Part shown: positions 22,175 through 31,703 of the stretch, in pieces | Layout of the letters: each line of letters begins with the position of its first letter | How positions within the stretch are numbered: the first letter of the stretch is position 1 | DNA from: Hirsutella rhossiliensis | Taxonomy: Eukaryota > Ascomycota > Sordariomycetes > Hypocreales > Ophiocordycipitaceae | Direction: 5' to 3' | DNA length: 64,000 bases | Assembly: GCF_020360975.1 (NCBI RefSeq) | Contig: NW_025408669.1 | Location: 2,232,001-2,296,000 of the forward strand | Position numbers and translations under genes: made by a program | The notes under the pieces: generated by a model | What the model was told of the DNA's origin: nothing | What the model saw: only the letters and a program-made list of their open reading frames with translations | The model's database searches: none

Positions 22175-22316
22175 TGCCAGCTCGGGTCCGCTGTCCAACA
22201 CCAGGCCAGCAGCAAACTATTGTCACTTGAACACTTCAATAACTTCCGTCGCTTTCCTCGGAGAGCCACTCCCACCGTCTGCCGTCTTTGCCACCCACAC
22301 ACCAGAACAAGCCAAC

Positions 22317-22568
22317 ATGAAGGTCGCCTGGGCCATTATCGCCTCCCTCGCCGGCAGCGCCCTCGCCGCCCCGGCCCCCGCTGCACCCGCCGGTCCTGCC
22401 CGCCGGGCCACCCCGGAGGCCACCGAGAACGGCCTGCTTAGCAGCCTGCTCGGCGGCCTGCTCGGCGACCTGGTCGGCGGCCTCGGCGGCGGCCTCAGAA
22501 GCGTCGGCAATAGCGTCGGCGGCGGCCTCAAAGGCGGCCTCAAAAGCCTCGGCGGCGGCCTCGGCTAA
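22317..22568 (+). CDS. Small secreted Gly/Leu-rich peptide
   Basis: 83 aa, no intron. The chosen ATG (22317) gives a clean signal peptide, MKVAWAIIASLAGSALAA. An upstream in-frame ATG at 22227 would bury it. Next come an Ala/Pro-rich pro-segment and a dibasic Arg-Arg (about residues 32-33), a possible Kex2 site. The predicted mature part has about 50 residues. Its first half is Leu/Gly-rich with one Asp (GLLSSLLGGLLGDLVGG). Its second half is cationic (LRS, LKGGLKS) with Gly-Gly-Gly-Leu steps. There are no cysteines. This resembles membrane-active or structural secreted peptides. I recognise no family and infer no specific activity. It sits in the accessory island 434 bp from a hAT insertion. 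Confidence 0.65.
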   Translation: MKVAWAIIASLAGSALAAPAPAAPAGPARRATPEATENGLLSSLLGGLLGDLVGGLGGGLRSVGNSVGGGLKGGLKSLGGGLG

Positions 22569-22994
22569 GTCGTCACCCCCCAATATAACAATATGATAAG
22601 TGGAACATCAAGCGCGGTGAGTATGTATTTCCCGGCATGGCTGAGCCACCGGTGGTCACCAATATGAGTCGGCGGGCTTAAAGCACCGGGGCTCGTGGGC
22701 GTGTGAGCTTTCGTCTCGCTGTTTGCCCTTTTCTGCGCGGGTTTGCTGCCCAGGAGGAACCGGTCGGTAGCAGTAGTAATGTCATGGCCTTGTCGAAGCC
22801 AACGACCCATGGTGCGTTCACTCTGTGTGTGATGTGTGCCTCGTGTGCGATGCGTGCGTCGGTGTGCCTTTTCGAGGTCGCCGTCACAACGGCATGCTTC
22901 TGCCACTCCGCTTCTTTATTAGTCGAGCGTCAGGGCGAAGAGTTACGGGATGGCTTCGGGCAGTCACTGACAGGGGCTACTACGCCAAGCCTTC
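22569..22994. other. Intergenic between the peptide gene and the hAT element
   Basis: About 430 bp that should hold the peptide gene's 3' UTR. No gene is seen. Confidence 0.5.
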
Positions 22995-23002
22995 GCCACT
23001 TG
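22995..23002 (+). repeat. Target-site duplication, left
   Basis: 'gccacttg', identical to 25678..25685. Eight bases is the diagnostic length for hAT insertion. Confidence 0.95.
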
Positions 23003-23027
23003 CAGACATTGCAGTAATCAATATATA
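23003..23027 (+). repeat. hAT left terminal inverted repeat
   Basis: Begins CAGACATTGCAGTAAT. It pairs with the reverse complement of 25653..25677 with three mismatches in 25 bases. Confidence 0.9.
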
Positions 23028-23048
23028 TTGATAAGTATGGGCATATTT

Positions 23049-23066
23049 ATTGTTAAGCTTATCAAT
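23049..23066 (+). repeat. hAT subterminal inverted repeat, left
   Basis: 'attgttaagcttatcaat' is the exact reverse complement of 25581..25598. Likely transposase-binding or structural DNA at the element end. Confidence 0.85.
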
Positions 23067-23284
23067 ATCGATAACAATATGGAAGTCCCCTATCAATATG
23101 TATTGCTAATATGCCCCTATTTTGACTTGAATGCCTGTTTTAGGCGTACTTACTTTCCACACGTCAGCCGTAGCGCTGAGGAAAGGGCTCGGCACAGAAT
23201 GGGAGCATTCTTTCGTTCAAGATTCTCCATGCCCTCCATTTTGGTGATCGAAGTGCACGCCCCCTCGATATCTCAGCTTTGGCA

Positions 23285-25575
23285 ATGGAAGACTACGTAT
23301 CCCGTGTGCCGGAAGTTGACATCGCATCGAACCCTTCGTCATCAATTTTGCCTTCCGATAGTGTCTCGCAATCTGCCAGTATACCTTCAGAATCGGAGCA
23401 TTCCCCTCCGGCAGCAGTCAAGAGGAGGAAGTTGAGAGCGACGTCGACTTGGCATCACTTTCGACAGGCTCGAGGCGATGAGCCACGCACGGCAGGTGGC
23501 AATTTACTCCACTACTGCAAACGTTGTCGCAATCCATCGTGGTCAACCCACATTTCTGGCAACGCCCGCTATCATCTCGAAAGGTTCATCACGTACAAGT
23601 CAGAGAAGACACGAATGCTCGATGCAAGCGTCAAGTAGCCATCGAGAATGCCTTCGCGAGAACAAGCGAAAAGCAGCTGAGGCTGACTCAAGAGAGCGAG
23701 GTCAATATTTTGCGGAGCGTGATCAATGTCGATGCTTTCCGAGAGGCACAGATGCTACTTTCCGCGAATAGGCATCTGCCACTGAGCTGCGCGACGTGGC
23801 CAGAGTATCAGGCACTTTGACCGCGATCAACCCCGCAGTCGAGGAGTTCCTCGTCGACTCTAGCAACACGGTCGCTTCGGATCTAGATAGGGCCTACGAC
23901 ACGCATCAACAATCCGTCTGTCGGTGGCTCGAAGGCGCTCGGAGTCTTGTGCATATCGCAATGGATGTATGGTCTTCTCCTCAACGCAAGGCATACATCG
24001 CTGTTCATGCGCAATGGGTCGACGAGGCATACAAGCCTCGCAAGGCATTGCTGGGATTGCCAAACCTGCGACGGTCGCACGCGGGCGCAGCGATGACGCC
24101 GCACCTACTGAAGATCATCCGGAGATACGGCATAACACAAAAACTCGGCTATTTCACCGGGGACAATGATGCTAAAAATGACACTTGCCTCCGTCAACTT
24201 TCTGCCGATTTATCGCAAGAGCATGGGCTGACCTTTGATCCAATATCCTCTCGAACGCGGTGCGCTGGCCACATCATTAACCTTTCCCTTTCTCTTTGCG
24301 ACCAGCGAAAGTGCACTTCAGGCCGCCGTTGAACAGGCGGACGATGAACTGAATCAAACTACTGTTGCAGACGCCTTGCATGACCACCTCCATTCAGAAT
24401 CTACGCCAAGAACTCACGCCCAGCGCAGGAAAAGAAATGACATTGCCGGTTGGCGGAGTATCGGTCCAATGGGAAAACTTCACAACATTGCTGTGTTCAT
24501 TCGCAACTCTACAATTCACAACGACGCATGGGACGACATTGCGGGGAAAGCCCTCGGTATCGACAACATCACGCGCTGGAACTCGTGGTTCAAGCTGCTT
24601 GATGCCGCCATCAACCAGGAAGGCCCATTGTCGGTCTTCGTCAATCAGTATCATCGAGAGCTTGAGGACGACATCCTGACTCATGATGACTGGCAAGTAT
24701 TGAAGATGACACACGAGTTCTTGCAGCCGTTTCACCAGGCCACCATGGAGCAGCAAATGGCCTGGGCTTCAATAGATCAGGTGCTAGAGAACATGGACAT
24801 ACTCTTCGTGCAATTCGAAGACGCAAAGGTCAGTCGCAGACTCTGCAAGTATTGCCTTCGGGCTGAAGAAGAGCTCAACTTCGATGCAGGTCAAGTATGC
24901 CGAAAACGCCCACATGGTAAGCTCGGTTCACATGGGCTGGTGGGTTCTTTCAAAGTATTACGAAGAAACCGACAAAAACCCCGTGTATGCCACGGCACTT
25001 CTGCTCCATCCAGAAAAACGGCGGAGGTATCTCGACCGTCATTGGGCACCAGAGTGGCGGCAGACAGCCATTGCTGCAGCGCAGCGGCAATGGGCGAAGT
25101 ATAAGGACAGACCGATTTCGTCGGAGAGAACCGTGCGACCCAGTTGTGAAGCGCGAGAGGTCGCTTCTTACGAGCGCATAAGGCAGTCAATGAGTGTCCT
25201 GGATGAACCTGGCGATGAAGACGAGTTTGAGAATTCATCAATGCTCCTCCGAGACATATGCTGACTGCCAATCCGCTTGAATGGTGGTGTCGTGAGGAGC
25301 AGAGAGCCGAGTATCCACGCTTGCATCAGATGGCCCTTGACATACTCAGCGTCCCAGCGATGTCGGACGAGCCGGAGCGGGTGTTCTCTTGCACAAGGCG
25401 GACACTTTCTTGGGATCGAGCTCGACTTTCCGCGGACAGGACTGAAAAGCTGCAATGCTTGGGTAATTGGGTGAGGAACGATTTGATTCGCAAACTGTAC
25501 GTTGCGGTTGATGACGAGATCATGGATGTGGGCGGCGCCAACGGAGACGGAGATGAGCATTCAATGTTATATTAA
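23285..25575 (+). pseudogene. hAT transposase, frameshifted
   Basis: Collinear fragments in changing frames. 23285..23638 carries a BED zinc finger (W-HHF, 'CKRC', then H...H in 'HISGNARYH'). About 23640..23815 holds 'NILRSVINVDAFREAQMLL'. About 23816..24290 holds the catalytic-core start 'HIAMDVWSSPQRKAYI' and 'RCAGHIINLSLS'. About 24290..24829 contains 'ITRWNSWFKLLDAAI'. About 24891..25258 has 'MVSSVHMGWWVLSKYY'. About 25258..25575 is the dimerisation domain with 'SVPAMSDEPERVFSCTR'. Frame changes fall near 23630, 23815, 24290 and 25255. The 24830..24890 gap has GTCAGT...GCAG ends and may be a true intron. No full-length transposase can be made. Confidence 0.9.
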
Positions 25576-25580
25576 TAATT

Positions 25581-25598
25581 ATTGATAAGCTTAACAAT
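25581..25598 (-). repeat. hAT subterminal inverted repeat, right
   Basis: 'attgataagcttaacaat', the exact inverse of 23049..23066. Confidence 0.85.
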
Positions 25599-25652
25599 AC
25601 ATATCAATATAGCCACACTCCTAACAATACATAACAATATGCCAAAAATATG

Positions 25653-25677
25653 TATTTATTTATTATTGCAATGTCTG
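25653..25677 (-). repeat. hAT right terminal inverted repeat
   Basis: The reverse complement begins CAGACATTGCAATAAT and matches 22 of 25 bases of the left terminus. Confidence 0.9.
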
Positions 25678-25685
25678 GCCACTTG
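25678..25685 (+). repeat. Target-site duplication, right
   Basis: 'gccacttg', identical to the 8 bp before the left terminus. Confidence 0.95.
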
Positions 25686-28489
25686 GCTGTGTTGCTGAGC
25701 CGTCCTTGAGAGCGGTAAAGTGCGCGGAGCAGCCATTAGGTCAAAGCCATATATGTAGGTTGGATAGACGTAAAAGCGTACGTTTACCCTTGCGCGCATG
25801 TGGAAACATGCCCCGTGAGAAGCTGTTCTATCCGTATTCTGGAAGCGCCTCTCAACGTCCAGAGGCGACAATTCCATGGCCTGCGACAAGACTGCGGCGA
25901 CGGATGTTCGCCGGTGCTGTTGGTCGGCAGGCAGGCAAACGGGACCGACATGCGTCACTTTATGTTGGAGTCTGGCCGCGTATAACGAGGCTCGACCCCA
26001 GTCCGCAACGGTACCAGGTTATATGCAAACATTCAACTATGGAACTCAAAACTATCGAGAAACTAAGAGCGAATATGGATACATGTACGTGTTGGATCCG
26101 TAGTCTGTTCCCAGCCTCTGCCACCGAGCAGCGTCTGGATTACGGGACTGCGCTCATCTTTTCCCGGCCCAAGAAGTCAGGCTTACCTTCGGCCGTAACG
26201 TTAACCACCTTGCCATCGGCGACATACTGCTCGGGGAAGCGCGTTTCTCGTCAGCAGCCGGGTCTACTTTATTGACAGGATCGGGGTCCGTCTTGCAGTA
26301 GTCAACTACTTACAACCGCGTAGCCCTCGACGCCGTGCTTGGCGTGGATGCGCGCCGCGTGGACGGTATGCTCTTCGGTGCCCCAGCGGTATATTTCCTC
26401 CTCGCTGCAGTTTTTCGTTGCCGTAGTGGGCAATGCTCTGGCGGATCAGGCGCCGCTTCTGGACCTCGGGAACTGCGTCGGACATGCTGGGCAGCTGCTT
26501 GGAGGTGGTTGACGCCTTGACGGGTTCCCGTAGAGTTGATTGTTGCCGAGGGACTCAGCTCAGGAAAACAAAGATATGGACTGTGTTGATGAGTGAAAGA
26601 CACAACGTCTTGAATACCAAAGATGGCTCGAGCATACAGCCACCAGAGGGGCCCGACGTCTCTATATGTATACTGAGCTATCTTGCCTCCAAGCCGTGGG
26701 GTCGGACGTTGGGCCGAGTCCGGGAAGCTGCCGGCCGTCCGGCCCGCCGGCAGTCAGCTTGGTCGGCTACGGGCTGCTCGTCCATGCCGTTATGCGGGCC
26801 CGCGAGCCGCGACATTCGGCGTCTGGTTTCCTATTGGGGAAGCGGCCAGGGCCGTCAACCACGGCATCATCGCCGACATGCGCTCGCGCCTCGCGTTTCG
26901 CCAGAACAGAAAAAAAAAACGTCTCAGCCATCGCCGTCATGTCTTTTTTTTATCCTCTCGCGTTAGCGGTGTTACCCTACCTTATGTCCGGCTGCCACAG
27001 TTTGAGCCTCGCATCCGCCTGCCGGACCGGAGCAAGCTGATGACCACGGCAGTATGGGCTCAAGGAGCAGAAAAAGATGGCAGGACACTATGTGGAGCGC
27101 AATGACCGGGTCATGGATGATGGTAATGGCTCGCCACCCAAGCCGTAGACCTACGCCTCGGTATGTGCTGGCTGAGTAGAACGAGATGTAGCCGAGACGG
27201 CTCCAGATGTGAAACGGCGGCAGGAAGCTCTTGTCAGCCTAGCACGAGTCTAGATTATACTCAAAACACGCTCCACTCATATATTAGGCTCGGCAATTTG
27301 GAACCTTGTCGGTATGGCCATGTGATGTAGCTGGTATACGAATACGCTTGGTTGAGATGTGACTTGGGACATAATCGGAATTGGAGACATCAACCGGGTC
27401 GACAGAGAGTCCAAGTCACGGTAATTTCATTTCCAGCAAGCTACGCATCCTTGACTCCCCATCTCCTCCCGGTCTCATTCGGCCAGCACTTTTGCCGAGA
27501 CTGCATATGGGCGGAGGTCTTGAACGAACCGCTTGCTTATTCCTGTCGTCGATGACAACTTGACTGGCGTCTGAGGGCTGGGCACTTCGAGGCCCCGACA
27601 CGATGGTCTGGATCCCACGCCGGATGAGGCTCAAGAGCTCGGCCAATTTTTTTTTGTCGCTGCTGCAGAATGCACGTCCAGAGAGGCGTTCGAGATGTAA
27701 GTCTCGAGTCCGCAAAGTCCGTCTCTCGGAGCGAGACCCACATCTATGCCGGAGACCCACACTTGCGCCGAACCCGTGGTCCCACTTCTCAGCCGAGCCA
27801 CAGTGCTGTAAGATCCGACACGTGACCCTTCCCGTGACCCGTGCACATCGGATCTGACAGGAGGCAGCAGCAGCAGTGCCGCAAGTCGGAGTCCATTAAT
27901 TAGGATTCCTCTTACGTGTTCATCTCCAAGTAACAGTTCGTGTTCGTATCGCCTGCCGCTGTACATGGATGAGATGGATGCTGCGGGGCCCACGCCGGGC
28001 CTTCGGCGCCGCATGCCCGGCCTCGCAGGATTTAGCAGCCCCCCGTTCACGGCTTCCGTTTACCGCCAAGACTATCTCAATCTTACAAAACCTACAGTAC
28101 AGTTACATGAGTTTCTTGTCGTCCAAATCGCGGCGGCTGTTCGCCAAGCCTTCTGTCCAACTTGTCCGTCATGGCATGTTTCAAAACTCGTGCCCGCTTC
28201 ATGTATGCGTGCCCAGCCTCAATGTGGCCGTAGATGTGGCCAACGGTTGCTAGCACGGCCCTATGCGTGATTGCGGCCGTCGGCTGTTTGCCGGGGGCTA
28301 GCCAGAAGATATCTGAACATCTCAACCCTAAGCTTGAAGTGCTTTAAAGGCTCAACGACGAGCCTGCTGCTTCGTCTCGTGCATGCTGCAGCGCGTAGCG
28401 CTACATGTGAATGAAGTGAATTCTCCACAACAAAAGTTGCTCACCCCCAACGATAGGTGCTTCATAAATTAGCAGAGGCCGCGGCACCT
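25686..28489. other. Right part of the accessory island
   Basis: Apart from the damaged small gene at 26187..26485, about 2.8 kb shows no supported gene. The open frames are short and lack motifs. There is an A-run at 26909, a T-run at 26944 and a T-run near 27648. The right edge holds the pet127 3' flank. Confidence 0.45.
26187..26485 (-). pseudogene. Small spliced gene with one frame disruption
   Basis: On the minus strand an ATG at 26485 opens 'MSDAVPEVQKRRLIRQSIAHYGNE'. The frame then shifts by one at an A5 run (T5 at 26411..26415 on the plus strand). In the shifted frame 'CSEEEIYRWGTEEHTVHAA' and 'RIHAKHGVEGYAV' lead into a canonical donor (GTAAGT at 26313). The acceptor is CAG, ending at 26227. 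A second exon, 26226..26187 (YVADGKVVNVTAEG), ends at another donor, GTAAGC. Coherent sequence plus canonical splice sites suggests a real gene either inactivated by one base or affected by a homopolymer sequencing error. I do not recognise the family, and the last exon is not assigned. Confidence 0.4.
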
Positions 28490-31450
28490 TCATTCGCTCG
28501 GGCCCGAGTCCGTTGTGAGGGGGGTTTCTGGAGCCAATGGGTTCCTGTTCCACGCAACATAAATGGGGTTGCCGGCTTCCTGTTGCGTCCTCCTTCTCCT
28601 GTAGTCCACACCCCGCTTGGTTCTGTCAGGCAAGCTTCCCCCGAACATCCGGTGCCAGTCGGCTTCCTTTGTTTCAGGATCACTCTCAAAAGCTTTCCGT
28701 CGCCGCTTCTTCATCTCGGCATAGATTTTTTGCGCTCGCTTTACGGGCAGCTCAGTGATGGCGTATTGAACGGTCCAGTCGAATTGCCGGCCCGGCTGCT
28801 CAGGACGCTCCACAAAGTCGCCGTTGACCTTGCTGCGGATGGTGACGTACATGCCCAATATATCGGGCTGCTTTTTAGTATCGTGCTCAATGTCGGCCTT
28901 GGCTGCAGCTTCTTCGACCTTGCTAGCATCGGCGCGCTCACCGGCCTTGATAGCATCGGTATGCTCCTCGGCGGTGTCGGCCATGGCAGCCCCCCTTTCG
29001 GCACTGGCAGAATCCTGCTCCTCCACGACTCCATCAGTGTCACGGCCCATCTTGCCTGCCTCATCTTCTTGTGCGGTTTCCGGCTTCCTCGATTGAGTAG
29101 CCAGATCAACAAACACGCGTTGAAAGGTTTTCAAGCTCTGCCTCTCCTCGTCCACTGTCTTGGTCACCCTTATAATCAGATCAGTCAGTGAGGCGCCGTC
29201 CGGCTTCGGCTCATCCTTGGCAGAAACCGAATCCGAGTCATCGGGTCGAGCGCTGTCTTCGTCCTCTTCCGCCATCAAATCTTGGGATTCTTTGCCCTCA
29301 AGTAGGTGTGCAGTCAGGACCGCAACCATTTCGTCTAGGCATTTGTCGCTTTCCAGCTCGGTCAGACCCCGGAGGAGGCCACTTTGTTCCAATGCACCTT
29401 GGATGGCATCTCTCACTGACACAATGCCCAGGGATTCGTTCTCAACCGTCTCCTCGACCTTCCTCATCAACTCCTTCCACGCAGCGTCGCTCTGAGGATC
29501 GTCGGCAGCTGCACCATCCGTAGGCCCATCTGTCTCTTCAAGCTGCTGCTGCTGCTCGGAATGGGCAACCGCCTCGTCTTGCGTCCGCTCAACTTCGCTG
29601 TCCTCCAAGCTTTGGCGTATCTCCTGTTCCAGCTTGTCCGCCAACGGCTTGCTTGCTGCCTGGTTTCTCTCCATTTCTTCTTCCGTAACTGGCTCGACGA
29701 AGAAGTATGTTAATGGGACTTTGGTTGGACGGGTCTCGACGTGAAGCCGTAGCGTTCGCCCTGGGAAGCGCGCCGTCGCACGATCCATCAAATCATTCAG
29801 TAGCGCGATGCTGCACTTGAATTCCTGGTCCCCAACTCTCAGGTCGTTTGTGCCGTGGATAGCTTGGTCCATCTCTGGCAAGCTGATGTACTGGAAACCG
29901 AAGATGCGCTGTGTGTTGTGGAAGGCAACGAAAATTCCATCCATGCGCCCCATTCGAACCTGCAGCGAATATTTGAGAAAGGCTGATCGAATCATGTCGT
30001 AGTACTCGCGCTCAAACGACTCCCACTGGCCAAAGCGCCTGCGGATCTCGTAGCCAACACCCTTCTCGTAGCCCTGGACATCCATTCGGATGGAAACAAC
30101 AGCCCTTGTCTTGAGGTCAAACATTCCGGTCCCGGGCAGTCGCGAGTCCTGTGCGTCGAGCTGCGAGCGCATCAAGAAGTCGCCCAGGGTTGTGTAATGG
30201 TACGACTCGTCTGCATTTCTCTCCTCCTCGGGGATTTGGTGGGACTTGGTCTTTCGGTACTTTTCAAACTCCTCCTTGGGTAAAGTGAGAAGCTTCTCCA
30301 TGGACTTTCCAAGCATGCTGAGGACATTCTCCGTGTCGTATTGCTTGTCTGCATCGATGGCGTACACACCGTCGTCGAGCCGTGCATAGGCAGCGGCCGG
30401 CGCCCGGCTGATGAGGGTGAAGTTCAGGGAGTCGGGTTTCAGCGACTGCGACAAGTTGCCAATGTAGATCTGCCTCCAGGCGGAAAGAAGAAAGTGGAAA
30501 TGGGACAGTATTGATGTCATGCTAGAAGTCGAGCCGCAGTATTTCATTTTGTGCTGGGCGCAAAGCTGTCGTAGCTTGACATCCTTCGAGGACGTAATGT
30601 AATCCTTGAGGGCGTTAAAGTCGAACTCTTTGATGGGCATAATCGATGCGAGATAGGGGTCAAAGTTGAAGACACCGCTGCGCTCGTCCTGCATTTGGTA
30701 GACTCCCTGATTGAAGAGGACGCGCTCTAGGCTGTGACTCAAGGTGGGAACCTCTTTTCGGCTGTCTTCCTCCACGGGCTGGAGATGCAGACATCGAGGC
30801 CGAACCACTTTGACGACCAAGCGTTTCCCTTCCACCTGCTCGGGCGTTGCGCCGGATTTCTTTTTCGAAGAAGCCACCTTGTTGGAAGAGCCTCCTTTTG
30901 AGTCGACACCTTTTTGTTTTTTGGAGCTGTCTCTTTTCCTAGACTTGGCAGCAAGGACCCCTTCTTCGAGCGAGGATTTAGGCGTGGCATGCGGCCTTGA
31001 GCGCGCGCGCTTCGTTGATGTAGATTTGGCGACATCGATTTCCGCGTCGCCGGTCGGATTCGTGGACCTCTGCGGTACCGTCAGCTTTTCAGCTTGACCC
31101 GAAATGATGCTCTTCCATGATGCTTGGCTGTCGTTGGGCCCTTCAACCGAGTCCTGCCGCTTGAAGAAGTCGGTCCAGGCCTTGGCCGCATCTGAGGAGT
31201 GCGAATTCGTGTCATCGAGCTGGTTTGAACCGTCTGCGACGTTCTTTGCCCGTTTGTTCTTCTTGTCGACTCTGCGCCGTTCCGCAGCCTCGCCGAATGA
31301 TTCCTCGGCCGAGATGGCACTCTGGGGACTCGAGTTCCTGTAGGGCGATTGGGAAAGTTGCCTCCGGGTATGGTTCGCAACACAATTCCAAGCCCCTGGA
31401 AAAGCCCAAGGGCCGACCAGTCGACCGGAGAGACTTCGCGAGCGAATCAT
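28490..31450 (-). CDS. pet127: Mitochondrial Pet127-domain protein
   Basis: A single exon of 986 aa. I chose the ATG at 31450 (MIRSRSLSGRLVGPWAF) because it starts an Arg/Ser-rich, acid-free presequence typical of mitochondrial import. The open frame runs 20 codons further upstream but has no ATG there. A basic linker (about 60-210) is followed by the Pet127 domain (about 210-640), with 'YQMQDERSGVFNFDPYL', 'KMKYCGSTSSMTSILSHFHF', 'LPGTGMFDLKTRAVVSIR' and 'EYYDMIRSAFLKYSLQVR'. The C-terminal 350 residues are acidic and low in complexity. Family role: in yeast Pet127 acts with mitochondrial RNA processing and 5'-3' decay at the inner membrane. It diverges from hid1 with 253 bp between start codons. 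Confidence 0.9.
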   Translation of the reverse strand: MIRSRSLSGRLVGPWAFPGAWNCVANHTRRQLSQSPYRNSSPQSAISAEESFGEAAERRRVDKKNKRAKNVADGSNQLDDTNSHSSDAAKAWTDFFKRQDSVEGPNDSQASWKSIISGQAEKLTVPQRSTNPTGDAEIDVAKSTSTKRARSRPHATPKSSLEEGVLAAKSRKRDSSKKQKGVDSKGGSSNKVASSKKKSGATPEQVEGKRLVVKVVRPRCLHLQPVEEDSRKEVPTLSHSLERVLFNQGVYQMQDERSGVFNFDPYLASIMPIKEFDFNALKDYITSSKDVKLRQLCAQHKMKYCGSTSSMTSILSHFHFLLSAWRQIYIGNLSQSLKPDSLNFTLISRAPAAAYARLDDGVYAIDADKQYDTENVLSMLGKSMEKLLTLPKEEFEKYRKTKSHQIPEEERNADESYHYTTLGDFLMRSQLDAQDSRLPGTGMFDLKTRAVVSIRMDVQGYEKGVGYEIRRRFGQWESFEREYYDMIRSAFLKYSLQVRMGRMDGIFVAFHNTQRIFGFQYISLPEMDQAIHGTNDLRVGDQEFKCSIALLNDLMDRATARFPGRTLRLHVETRPTKVPLTYFFVEPVTEEEMERNQAASKPLADKLEQEIRQSLEDSEVERTQDEAVAHSEQQQQLEETDGPTDGAAADDPQSDAAWKELMRKVEETVENESLGIVSVRDAIQGALEQSGLLRGLTELESDKCLDEMVAVLTAHLLEGKESQDLMAEEDEDSARPDDSDSVSAKDEPKPDGASLTDLIIRVTKTVDEERQSLKTFQRVFVDLATQSRKPETAQEDEAGKMGRDTDGVVEEQDSASAERGAAMADTAEEHTDAIKAGERADASKVEEAAAKADIEHDTKKQPDILGMYVTIRSKVNGDFVERPEQPGRQFDWTVQYAITELPVKRAQKIYAEMKKRRRKAFESDPETKEADWHRMFGGSLPDRTKRGVDYRRRRTQQEAGNPIYVAWNRNPLAPETPLTTDSGPSE

Positions 31451-31703
31451 CTCGGTTGTTTCATTTGTGTTGCTTGAGAAGCAGCCTTTCCGGCAAAGCT
31501 GCAGTAACAAGGAAAAAGTGAGAAGGCTCCCTCTCTATCGATAGTGGCCGCGGGAGTTCTTCGGAGTGGACCGCATGTGCTAGCCTGCACGTGATTGGCC
31601 TGGGGGATTACGCTGCTCAGCAACTGTACGACTGCCAGACTGGGACATATTACCACCGACCAGCATCGTCTTGCAGGCCGGAGAGCCTCACTCTGCTGCA
31701 GAC
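31451..31703. promoter_or_regulatory. Divergent pet127/hid1 promoter
   Basis: 253 bp separate the two start codons, so both promoters and 5' UTRs must share or abut here. It contains 'gtgattggcctgg' near 31590, with a CCAAT-type box (ATTGG) in it. No clear TATA box. Confidence 0.5.

Larger units (their letters stand above)
21030..22316. other. Intergenic, upstream region of the small secreted peptide gene
   Basis: About 1.3 kb with no supported gene. It contains two diverged 51-bp direct repeats (21783, 21892) and the TATA box at 22168 of the downstream peptide gene. Confidence 0.5.
23003..25677 (+). mobile_element. hAT DNA transposon, 2,675 bp, non-autonomous by decay
   Basis: The ends are imperfect terminal inverted repeats beginning CAGACATTGCA; 22 of the first 25 bases match between ends. 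They are flanked by an exact 8-bp duplication, 'gccacttg'. Inside each end lies a perfect 18-bp inverted motif (23049..23066 and 25581..25598) plus several 'atcaatat'/'aacaatat' words, as expected for transposase-binding subterminal sites. The body encodes a BED-finger/hAT transposase relic on the plus strand. Because the ends and duplication are intact, the copy could still be mobilised by an active transposase elsewhere in the genome. That last point is inference. Confidence 0.93.
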
